23,521 bases of DNA from Coemansia sp. RSA 1804 (taxonomy: Eukaryota; Kickxellomycota; Kickxellomycetes; Kickxellales; Kickxellaceae), in the NCBI GenBank assembly GCA_027578815.1, contig JANBTH010000254.1:1-23521 (forward strand), read 5' to 3'. The notes below the pieces were generated by a model. That model was given only the letters and a program-made list of their open reading frames with translations. It ran no database searches and was not told where the DNA came from. Position numbers and translations under genes: made by a program. Each line of letters begins with the position of its first letter. The first letter of the stretch is position 1. Of the stretch, positions 1 through 7,360 are shown piece by piece.

Positions 1-108
1 GCTCACAACAAACAAACAAACAAACAAAGCAACAAGCGCTTCTCTTGCTGCAACTGCATCTTAATATAGGAAAGAAGGTGTGCAGCTGCCACTTTTTTGA
101 GTCCAAAA
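1..108 (+). promoter_or_regulatory. 5' flank of GATA-factor gene with (CAAA)5 tract
   Basis: This is the visible upstream stretch of the GATA-factor gene. It starts with an AC-rich microsatellite, five perfect CAAA units at 9-28. An in-frame TAG at 67-69 closes the reading frame upstream of the ATG at 109, which supports that start. No clear TATA box is visible, and most of the promoter lies outside the window. Confidence 0.5.
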
Positions 109-1413
109 ATGAAAAATGACTTGCCTTCGTTTGGCACACACGCCAGCTATATCCCGCTGAAGCATGTTGGCGGAACAAATGCCCATGCCACCGGCACACC
201 GGTCCGGCTTCCGCCCATCTCTAGCATAGCTCAATTTGACGAGGCTGTTGTTCTGTCTCCTCCACAGCTTTCTGCTGCTGCTGCTGCTGCTGACGGCAAT
301 AATGATTTTCCTGCAGCAAATGTTGCAGCTTTGCCCGAGTCTTCAGTCTCTGGCGCTGTGTGCTTTAACTGTGGAGCCGAATCCACCCCGCTCTGGCGCC
401 GCGACGTCCAGGGAAATGTAATTTGCAATGCCTGCGGTCTCTACTACAAGCTACACAACAAGACTCGCCCCATATCCATGAAGCGCACAATTATCAAGCG
501 CAGGAGGCGCAGAACAACAGCTACAGCAGGAGCAGGAGCAACAGAAACAACAACAATAAAATCCACAAAGGCATCTGCAAATTCCACATCTTTTGGAAGA
601 ACTCATGCATCCGCAGCCAATAGAAAAGCCCACAACACCACAAATGCCAAGCCCTCCACAAAAACCGCAGCTTCTAGCAAAAGCAAAAAAATTAAACGCG
701 ATTCCGCTGTGCTACCACCACTCCACAGCCATTGCCAGGAAAGCAGCAGCAACGGAAAATCTTCGACCTTTCTCTACCGCAGCTCGTCAATGCCTCTGCG
801 GGACCAAGAAGATGTGTGCAAAATCTCCACGTCGGCACCCCATCAAATCTCCACAGCATCCTCACCCTACCAGATTAGCACCGGCGGCCTGGTCAACGAC
901 AGCAGCGATCATGCATCTAGCGACAATGGCTCTGTCTCTGGTGTGCTCGCTGGGGATAGGCGCAGCAGCATTGCATACAGCACGTGGACCTCTCCTGCCA
1001 GCACCTATGTTTCGTCGCCGACAATGGCTTATTCTACGCATCCCGTCAATGCGACAAATACTGCCTACACATTCTCAGCCGTAACGGCACCTGCCTTTAA
1101 TCAAAAGCAGCAGTGCCCAGCTATGTTGCTTGGGCTTGATTCGTTGCTGCAGGCTGCTGAGCTGTGCCCGCCATTGCCCCAACTCCACAACCACCGTTCG
1201 ACGGGCATCCAGATGGCTGGCAAGAAGCGCTCAATCAGCCAGTCGTCATATGGGTCGATGCTGGACACCCTGGCCATGGTTGCAACAGCAGAGATATCGC
1301 TTTCAAAGCGCCAGGCATTGGCATCCAAAAGAAGAGACAGCGGTAATCCGGAGTGCCATATAGCGTTGGAGCGCGAGTGTGAGCGGCTGTTGATAGGACT
1401 GCCATGCGACTGA
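109..1413 (+). CDS. GATA-type zinc finger transcription factor
   Basis: A 434-residue protein with one class IVa GATA zinc finger. The finger is Cys85-X2-Cys88-X17-Cys106-X2-Cys109, with the TPLWRR loop and CNACGLYYKLH helix typical of DNA-binding GATA fingers, followed by a basic tail containing five arginines near 131-135. GATA factors act in the nucleus on WGATAR sites, in fungi often for nitrogen, iron or light control. There is no second finger and no cysteine-rich inter-finger segment, so an SreA-like iron repressor is not supported. The rest is low complexity: a polyalanine run at 56-61, a Ser/Thr/Asn-rich middle, and two short predicted helices near the C-terminus (around GLDSLLQAAEL and LDTLAMVATAE) of unknown role. 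The start is the ATG at 109; an in-frame TAG lies at 67. A canonical AATAAA follows the stop by about 50 bp. The DNA-binding family is sure, the regulon is not. Confidence 0.93.
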   Translation: MKNDLPSFGTHASYIPLKHVGGTNAHATGTPVRLPPISSIAQFDEAVVLSPPQLSAAAAAADGNNDFPAANVAALPESSVSGAVCFNCGAESTPLWRRDVQGNVICNACGLYYKLHNKTRPISMKRTIIKRRRRRTTATAGAGATETTTIKSTKASANSTSFGRTHASAANRKAHNTTNAKPSTKTAASSKSKKIKRDSAVLPPLHSHCQESSSNGKSSTFLYRSSSMPLRDQEDVCKISTSAPHQISTASSPYQISTGGLVNDSSDHASSDNGSVSGVLAGDRRSSIAYSTWTSPASTYVSSPTMAYSTHPVNATNTAYTFSAVTAPAFNQKQQCPAMLLGLDSLLQAAELCPPLPQLHNHRSTGIQMAGKKRSISQSSYGSMLDTLAMVATAEISLSKRQALASKRRDSGNPECHIALERECERLLIGLPCD

Positions 1414-1461
1414 GGCTGTGGCAGTTTTTATCTTTTCTTCATTTAGTTGTATTTTCTTTTC

Positions 1462-1467
1462 AATAAA
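1462..1467 (+). terminator. Poly(A) signal AATAAA of GATA-factor gene
   Basis: A canonical AATAAA hexamer lies 49 bp past the stop codon in an AT-rich stretch. It fits as the polyadenylation signal of the GATA-factor transcript. No transcript evidence is available. Confidence 0.6.
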
Positions 1468-1529
1468 AATATTAGCCATTTGCTATCAGAATTGAGATGC
1501 ATGCCTCCAGATATTTGGACAGCAAGCGG

Positions 1530-1535
1530 TTTATT
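1530..1535 (-). terminator. Poly(A) signal (AATAAA on minus strand)
   Basis: TTTATT on the plus strand reads AATAAA on the minus strand, about 110 bp downstream of the stop of the 303-residue gene. With the signal at 1462 it suggests that the two convergent transcripts end within, or slightly across, each other's 3' regions. Confidence 0.45.
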
Positions 1536-1643
1536 TTACATCAAAAGCAATATGTAGGAATTGAAAAAGAAAGTGTTTCTAGTGATAGCAATAATATGAA
1601 GTACAAGAAAATGGCACACATCTCTTTTCCACATTACAATTTT

Positions 1644-2555
1644 TTATACAACAGTGTTGAGGAAGAGTCGCTCATCCTGCTCCATCTGTTCCTTGAGAAA
1701 GTTTAGCCGTGTGATCAGTGCTGCAGGGTTGACGCCCTGGTAACTGCTTCCCAGAGGCGAGTCCACAGGGGCCACATCCGCAGCAGCAGAAACAACAGCC
1801 ACGGCCTTATCCGCGGCTGCGACAATGCTAGATCCGGAATCTGTTATGGCCTGTGCACCATCACCCAGACCTTTCAAGCTCTGGTTTACAGAAGAAACAT
1901 CCATGTCTTGCTTCTTCTTTTGTTGGAGATGTGTGGTTTCTGTGTTTTTGGCATGCAATGTGTCGGCGTCCTGTACGTTGACTTCTGCGTTTAGGCTGGT
2001 GGCAGTGCCACAAGTATGTTGATGATGCTCCAAGGCGCAGGTTTCCCCGTCGACAGACACAGGAACGCTGCTACTGCCACTTTGCTGGGTAATGTTTTTG
2101 GTTACTGCTACTCCGGCACTCGGTGGAACTGCCTGTTTCTCACGGACTGGCATTGGCTGCTTCTCATGCTCATCTGCGCTGCTCCCAAGTCGCAGCGCCT
2201 CGAGTCGCCCAGGCATTACGAACAGCCGCCGCTGGGTTTGCGTGTCCGCAGCAGCGTTCCTGGACACAGCTGCCGGCGACTCTGCCAATTCATTGCGGCT
2301 GGCAGGGGTCCGGGGCCCTGTCGCAGTGCCCCGGGTGCTGCCAAGATGTCGCGACCAGTAGCTGTCTCTCGAAGATGCCTCCGTGCTGACAGCCGACAAT
2401 AAAGTCACACTGCGATGCTGCGTTGTGCGCATGTTAAAGCTATACATGGTCTCGGAAGCAGCGTAGTCTTGGGATGGAAGCGCCCGGGACGCAAAGTAGT
2501 CCACATTGCCGTCATACTGATCCCAATACGAGTATTCGGCAAGATCCATTATCAT
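1644..2555 (-). CDS. Hypothetical protein, 303 aa, mostly disordered
   Basis: Not recognised. The frame is open for 303 codons and starts with two close ATGs: 2555, and 2549 with the better context (A at -3, G at +4). The N-terminus is rich in Tyr, Asp and Trp (YWDQYD at 10-15, then DYFASR). The middle (about 60-230) is Ser/Thr/Ala/Gln-rich and looks disordered, with a lysine run near 213-215. An alanine/valine-rich stretch lies at 243-262, and the C-terminus (277-300) could form a charged amphipathic helix (RLNFLKEQMEQDERLF). No signal peptide, membrane segment or catalytic motif is seen. The opening motif loosely recalls acidic/aromatic YWxQYD starts of some uncharacterised fungal proteins, a weak impression only. 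A pyrimidine tract ending in TAG lies just upstream on the minus strand, so a 5'UTR intron is possible. The gene converges on the GATA-factor gene. Confidence 0.68.
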   Translation of the reverse strand: MIMDLAEYSYWDQYDGNVDYFASRALPSQDYAASETMYSFNMRTTQHRSVTLLSAVSTEASSRDSYWSRHLGSTRGTATGPRTPASRNELAESPAAVSRNAAADTQTQRRLFVMPGRLEALRLGSSADEHEKQPMPVREKQAVPPSAGVAVTKNITQQSGSSSVPVSVDGETCALEHHQHTCGTATSLNAEVNVQDADTLHAKNTETTHLQQKKKQDMDVSSVNQSLKGLGDGAQAITDSGSSIVAAADKAVAVVSAAADVAPVDSPLGSSYQGVNPAALITRLNFLKEQMEQDERLFLNTVV

Positions 2556-3250
2556 AATATGGCGGCCTAGAGAAAGAAACTCTGCGTTTTATGGACAGGC
2601 GCAGGTAGAAATTAAACAGATAGATGGGAGAAAGAAAAGTAAAAGATGAAGGATGTACGAGTGTAGATGTGCCAGCCAGCTCACTCAAGTAAAAGAAGAT
2701 GAAAAGCAAAAGGATAGCACAAGAAACAAGACGGGACTTTTTATAGCAAGTCTGAATCGGTAGAGAAAAGCGAAGAGAAGAAAGTTGCTATTTTATAGCC
2801 CCTTGCATCATTTATCAAGATAGAATGAGGGATGGGGGGTTTTCTGCAGGAAAAAAAGATGGATAATGGCAAACTACGTTGTTGTGTGTGACATGCCCAC
2901 CCGTCGTCTATTTATGTGTTTTCAACAAAACATAATTTGCTGCTTTATCAAAGCTAAGGTAAATTTGCTATTGTGGCCACCGCAGACAGCCAAAAGTATG
3001 AGAGAGGCACAAGGTCGTTCTTTATCTATCGGCTTGTCATTCGCACTTATCATCATTACCATTGTTGGAAGGTACGAAATGAATGTGCGTGTGTGCACGG
3101 GGTTCCGGCACTACGTGCGCCTGGCCAAAGCGGGGAGAGATGAAAATCCACAAGTCCCGCAGCAAGTAACGGAGGAACGTTATCAGCATTAGCTTGCCGT
3201 TTTGAGAATGGGAGTGAGCTTTTTTTATGTGTGTGTGGTGCAAGCAGGCA

Positions 3251-3256
3251 CACGTG
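3251..3256. promoter_or_regulatory. CACGTG E-box inside an ACACGTGT palindrome
   Basis: The 8-bp palindrome ACACGTGT at 3250-3257 contains a CACGTG core, the usual site for bHLH factors such as the Pho4 and Cbf1 types. It is a single copy in the divergent promoter region, so chance occurrence is quite possible. Confidence 0.25.
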
Positions 3257-3656
3257 TCCTGGCATTCTCTTCCTTTCTGTGATTCGCGATCAGCTGCGCC
3301 CGTTTTGTCTCTTGAGATTGATAAGAAAGCGAGAGCATTCCTTCCTCATCAGAGCTTACTTTTCCCTGCCTTTCGCTTGCATTGGCCAACTTGGGCTTGT
3401 CTTCCGCATTTGCGGAGCTGATAAGAGGGTATTCGGACCAGTTTGGGCCAGCCCCTCTGACACCACCAGGATAAAGCAAACGGCACGGCAGATTAGCTGC
3501 ACAGACTTGGTCGCTTTCAAAGTCTCTTTGCGGACAAGGCGGTGGTGGTTGTGGCCATCGCGTCAGGGGTAACAATGAAGGGAAGGAACTGGACGAAGGC
3601 AGCAGAGTGACGCAGCACTTCTGTGACCGTGAATAAAATAAAAGCTCCGAGCCGGT

Positions 3657-3663
3657 TGAGTCA
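3657..3663 (+). promoter_or_regulatory. Gcn4/AP-1-type site TGAGTCA
   Basis: A perfect TGAGTCA heptamer, the consensus of fungal bZIP factors of the Gcn4/Cpc1 type that control amino-acid metabolism. It lies about 780 bp upstream of the transporter start. A link to a vacuolar amino-acid exporter makes sense but is inferred from one motif. Confidence 0.3.
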
Positions 3664-4438
3664 TATATTCCGTCTGTTCACCACGCCTTGCATCGTCCTG
3701 CCTCTTTATTTTTGCATATCGTGCAGACCTGTGGAAAATGTGCTCTGAAGCCCAGCCAGCCAACCAGCTAGAAAATAGTCTGTATTCGTAACAACCACAG
3801 CGCCCAAGCCATGCATTCGAGTATCGAAGCCACCGCCTGCTTTTTTCTCCTTTATTCCTTGCTTTTGTTTCGGTCATCTCGCTCCTTTCTCTCTTCCTAA
3901 CACAAGAATATCACGATCACAGATGGCTTGTGAAGGGCATTTGGGCGTTATCTGTCGCCCATCGGCCAAACCGCAGTCGGAGTGAGAACAGCAGTAATAA
4001 ATGCAGGCGGCACACGGATCTTTTTTTCTTCGGAGGTTGATGCAAATCCTGGTGCGCTCGTCCATTCCTTCTCACATGGCACGTTTCTTTGCAGATATTG
4101 GAGCCTGCCTGACACCTGCTCTAACTTTGACCGGCTTCAGACATTTAAATTGCATCCATTTTGCACAAAGCGCAGCTGCTTTTTTCACTGACACCTGCCA
4201 TCCGCTTGACCAGGCAGCAGAGAATGCGGATACCGGTAAAAAAATATCCTGTAAAACAATCCCCCTCTTTATATCCTCTTTTGCTTCTGCTTTCCATATA
4301 TCCTCCATATACTATTTTGTATTCTAGCGCTTTCCCCCCTCTTCCGCCTCCTCAAACCCACTACAGCTCAGACGTAAAGGCCAGGGGGCGTCGCATTAGC
4401 AGCAAGTAGGCTCAGCGAGCGTGCATTATTTTCTGCCG

Positions 4439-7114
4439 ATGACTGAAGGCGACAAGCCCTCTTCTTCGGCAAAGCCTACGGTTGCTGATGGCTCAGAGTC
4501 CAAGCTGCCACAGAACGCGCGAAGGCATTATACCCATTCTCAGCACATTGCCACGTCGCCAACAGAACATGGCTATAGCAACAGCAACAGCAGCAACAGT
4601 AGAGGTGGTCTTATTTCGAGCCCGCGCAATTCGCTACAGCCGCTGCCTATAAGACAAAGCCAGAGACAGCAGCAACAGCAACAGCAGTACTCACACAGCA
4701 GCCCCAGATTCTACGCAAGTCTTCAAGAGCATGTTGCACAAGCACGCAGTGTTAATGGAGAAGGGTATGAGCAATGCCGCGGTACGGGCAGCCATAGTTT
4801 TGCTCGTGCGACTGAGATCCTTTCTCGAGGTGATATTATCCATCCACACAGTCTATCATCGTCTCCGGCAACAGAACCACGCCTACAGCAGCTCGGCCGC
4901 TACATGATGGCAGCAAGCGGCGGATTAGATCCCCGCAGCAACAGCGGTGGGTCAGCATCGTCGTCACTTCACAGAAAGCAATTTGCTCAGCAAGTGGCAG
5001 GGGAGCAGGCAGAGATTGCACGGCGGCTGAAAAGACACCTTGTCACGCGTCCGGCGAGCAGCAGCAGTGGCAGCGGCAGCGGCAGCGTAAACGAGTCTCC
5101 GCCGCAGAACCCGTCATTGCCAGCGATAAACACAAGGATACAGTATGCCTCTGCCGCACCTGGCTTAGCAGGCACAGCAGTAACAAAGCCAACAGCCGGC
5201 TCTCTGAATGCGGACGACGGCGGGTACGCAGGCGACATAAACGACGATGCGGACGATGATAATGACAACGACCTCACTGGCGATCTGCGCACAATGCCGC
5301 TCGAGCACGGCCAGTCAAGCGAAGATAGGAATGAGGTCATCGACCCCTTCCTCCTGCCGTCTGGCGACATGACCCACCAGATATACCGCTGGCATGGCAA
5401 AAGCGAGGCAGCCGCCGCCGCCGAGGCCTCTCTCTCTGGACGAGACATATCGCTGTCCTACGGCAACACAGCGGACGGTGCGTCTGCTGCAATCTCACCA
5501 CACATGGGCAATCGCCGCAACTCGGGCGCTGTGGACATGCCCCGGCGGCGGTCGTTTTCCGCGTGGGACTCGGACTCTGACTGGGACATTCCATACCGCT
5601 CAGGCCAGATCAATGTGCCTGGTGGATTCCGCCGACAGTTTGTTCGAGAGCGCGCCGAGCGCCAAGGAAGAAGCCCGCCAGGCCTTATTGCTGAGACATT
5701 TGTCGACTTCATTGCGCTCTATGGACACTTTGCAGGCGGCAACTACCTTAGTGAGGAAGATGAGGAGTACTTTGAGAACATCTACAGCTACTCCAGACTC
5801 GATCAGCTGGCAACAGACGCCGCCACAGCGGCATCCACAGTGCATACGGACGCAGCACCCAACGAGAGAACGCCGTTGCAGCGACGGACGACGAGCAATC
5901 TGCATGCGACAGCGTCAAGCAAAAAGGCATTTTTTCTGATCATCAAGGCGTTTGTCGGAACCGGTGTGCTGGTGCTGCCACGCGCGTTCTACAACGGCGG
6001 GCTGCTGACATCGTGCGTGATGATGGTGTGCGTGGCGTGGTACGCGTGGCACTGTATTCTGCTGCTAGCCGAGGTGTACCTGCGGATCGGCGGCGGCAGC
6101 TACAGCGACATTGGGCTGCGGCTGTATGGGCGGTGGATGCAGTACGCCGTGACCAGCTCGATCATTCTGGCGCAGATCGGCGGGTGCTGTGCGTACACCA
6201 TCTTTGTAGCGCAGAACTGGCGCAACGTCTTTGACACTCTCAGCGGCTGCCGTATGCGGCTGTCGACCGAGTTCTGGGTGCTTATCCAGATGGTAGTGTT
6301 TGTTCCGCTTGCGCTTATCCGACAGATCCGCTACTTTGCCCCCGTGGCGCTTGCCGCCAACGTCTTAATCATCTCCAGTCTCGCGTATCTGCTTGGATTC
6401 GATCTGTGGTCGATCTCAGCCAATGGCCCAGCCGCCATCGTTAACTACAACCCAGCTCGCTTCCCGTTGCTTGTCGGAACCGCTGTCTACTCGTTTGAGG
6501 GCGTCACCCTGGTCATTCCAATTCTAGACAGCCTCAAGGAGAAGCGCAGCTTTGGCAAAGTCCTGACCCTGGCCATCACGCTCTGCCTGGGTCTTTTCCT
6601 CTGCGTCGGATCGCTTTCCTACATGACGTTTGGCGAGTCCGTGGAGGCGGTGGTGCTTCTGAATCTTCCTAACCACTCGTCTTGGACAATTGTGGTCCAG
6701 GTGCTCTACTCTGTGGCCATCTTGTTCTCGATGCCCCTGCAGCTCTTCCCGGCCGTCAAAATCGTCGAGGCGATGATGTTTACCCGCTCAGGCCGCGAGC
6801 ACAAGAGCGTCAAGTGGCAGAAGAACTTTTTCCGCACCACAATGGTTGTGCTCATCGCGTTGATTGCCATCTTTGGAGCCGACCAGCTCGACAACCTCGT
6901 GTCTCTGGTTGGCTCCTTCTGCCTCGTGCCTCTCAGCTTCATATACCCCTCCAGCATGCATCTCAAGGCCGTTGCCCGCTCGCCATGGGTTCGTGCAAAA
7001 GACATTACACTTATTGTGGTTGGCGTTGTGGCCATGGCATATGTGACATTCATTTCTGTCAGCACCTGGGGCTCGTCAGATCCGCCAGCTGACGTGTGCT
7101 CCTCTGTTCCCTAG
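4439..7114 (+). CDS. avt3: Vacuolar amino acid transporter, Avt3/Avt4 type
   Basis: An 891-residue member of the amino acid/auxin permease (AAAP) family. The transport domain starts at about 494 with SSKKAFFLIIKAFVGTGVLVLP, the family's hallmark first helix, and about eleven membrane helices follow (roughly 498-515, 521-545, 570-592, 612-627, 632-653, 675-695, 708-728, 748-775, 797-815, 820-840, 855-876). An acidic residue sits inside helix 6 (YSFEGV, Glu687). The long hydrophilic N-terminus is typical of Avt3/Avt4, which export amino acids from the vacuole to the cytosol. It includes polyglutamine at 77-83, an acidic stretch at 267-278, an RRRSFS basophilic phosphosite at 369-374 and a FVDFIALYGHFAG block at 421-433 that I recognise from fungal Avt3-like proteins. 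The frame also holds a GTG at 4421, but the first ATG is 4439 and a TAG lies at 4397. No intron is seen. Substrate range cannot be read from sequence. Confidence 0.9.
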   Translation: MTEGDKPSSSAKPTVADGSESKLPQNARRHYTHSQHIATSPTEHGYSNSNSSNSRGGLISSPRNSLQPLPIRQSQRQQQQQQQYSHSSPRFYASLQEHVAQARSVNGEGYEQCRGTGSHSFARATEILSRGDIIHPHSLSSSPATEPRLQQLGRYMMAASGGLDPRSNSGGSASSSLHRKQFAQQVAGEQAEIARRLKRHLVTRPASSSSGSGSGSVNESPPQNPSLPAINTRIQYASAAPGLAGTAVTKPTAGSLNADDGGYAGDINDDADDDNDNDLTGDLRTMPLEHGQSSEDRNEVIDPFLLPSGDMTHQIYRWHGKSEAAAAAEASLSGRDISLSYGNTADGASAAISPHMGNRRNSGAVDMPRRRSFSAWDSDSDWDIPYRSGQINVPGGFRRQFVRERAERQGRSPPGLIAETFVDFIALYGHFAGGNYLSEEDEEYFENIYSYSRLDQLATDAATAASTVHTDAAPNERTPLQRRTTSNLHATASSKKAFFLIIKAFVGTGVLVLPRAFYNGGLLTSCVMMVCVAWYAWHCILLLAEVYLRIGGGSYSDIGLRLYGRWMQYAVTSSIILAQIGGCCAYTIFVAQNWRNVFDTLSGCRMRLSTEFWVLIQMVVFVPLALIRQIRYFAPVALAANVLIISSLAYLLGFDLWSISANGPAAIVNYNPARFPLLVGTAVYSFEGVTLVIPILDSLKEKRSFGKVLTLAITLCLGLFLCVGSLSYMTFGESVEAVVLLNLPNHSSWTIVVQVLYSVAILFSMPLQLFPAVKIVEAMMFTRSGREHKSVKWQKNFFRTTMVVLIALIAIFGADQLDNLVSLVGSFCLVPLSFIYPSSMHLKAVARSPWVRAKDITLIVVGVVAMAYVTFISVSTWGSSDPPADVCSSVP
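4662..4688 (+). repeat. CAG/CAA microsatellite coding polyglutamine
   Basis: A run of CAG and CAA codons gives a glutamine tract in the disordered N-terminus of the transporter. A similar AGCAAC-rich run at about 4575-4600 codes alternating Ser and Asn. Mixed codons suggest these tracts are fairly stable. They are probable sites of length variation between strains. Confidence 0.6.
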
Positions 7115-7360
7115 AATCCGTGTTGGACGCTTGCCCAGCACTTGCCGTAGAATTTCTGTTAGATCTCCTTTTTTGCTTGGCTCATTACTTGCTATCTATT
7201 TGTATTTGGCGAATATGTTTGTATCGTGCTATGAGGGGGGTCGCATGAGGTGACATGCTTTGTGTTGCAAAGACACAGTAGCAAGTCCGTGGATATCAGT
7301 ATATTCGGTGTAATGTATAATATAATATAACATAATGTGTGTAATGCGCACATGTACATC
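7115..7360. other. Convergent 3' spacer with TATAATA repeats
   Basis: This 246-bp spacer separates the stops of the transporter and the kinase. It contains an AT-rich repeat (about 7311-7335, TAATATAA-like units) 25-50 bp past the kinase stop. That resembles the TA-rich efficiency elements of fungal 3' ends on the minus strand. No canonical AATAAA for the transporter was noticed. Confidence 0.4.

Larger units (their letters stand above)
2618..3953. promoter_or_regulatory. Cluster of ten WGATAR motifs
   Basis: Matches to WGATAR on either strand lie at 2618-2623, 2812-2817, 2818-2823, 2945-2950, 3022-3027, 3047-3052, 3180-3185, 3319-3324, 3419-3424 and 3948-3953. Nine fall in about 800 bp, against roughly two per kb expected by chance at balanced composition. 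GATA factors bind such sites, and a GATA-factor gene lies just upstream in the window. Whether the sites are used, and by which flanking gene, is inference. Confidence 0.4.
2556..4438. promoter_or_regulatory. 1.9-kb divergent intergenic region
   Basis: This lies between the heads of the 303-residue gene (minus) and the transporter gene (plus). Several open stretches exist, for example on both strands across 3225-3575, but none has recognisable domains, a convincing composition or intron structure, so no gene is called. It contains a cluster of WGATAR motifs (2618-3953), an ACACGTGT palindrome with an E-box core at 3251-3256, one TGAGTCA at 3657-3663 and pyrimidine-rich DNA near the transporter start (about 4250-4350). 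TTCTAG near 4322 could be a 3' splice site of a 5'UTR intron. No tRNA-like fold or mobile element is visible. Confidence 0.6.

Noticed and set aside
97..108. Four-codon N-terminal extension of the GATA factor from TTG
   Set aside because: It is not an ATG; the ATG at 109 follows an in-frame stop at 67.
593..1084. 163-codon alternative frame inside the GATA-factor gene
   Set aside because: It overlaps a well-supported gene; composition (Pro/Ala/Gln) follows from the repetitive host sequence.
3225..3575. Overlapping open frames of about 115 codons on both strands
   Set aside because: They mirror each other, show no known motif or coding-like composition, and lie in a promoter-like region; best explained as chance.
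3815..3850. B-box-like TTCGA near a T run, possible tRNA
   Set aside because: Flanking bases do not form a T-arm or acceptor stem on either strand.
4421..4438. Six-codon N-terminal extension of the transporter from GTG
   Set aside because: Nuclear fungal genes start at ATG; the first in-frame ATG after the TAG at 4397 is 4439.
5394..5939. 181-codon alternative frame inside the transporter gene
   Set aside because: It overlaps the conserved Avt3-like coding frame and has no domain.
7311..7335. AT-rich repeat as a mobile-element terminus
   Set aside because: There is no partner copy, target duplication or transposase; it fits a 3' end element better.
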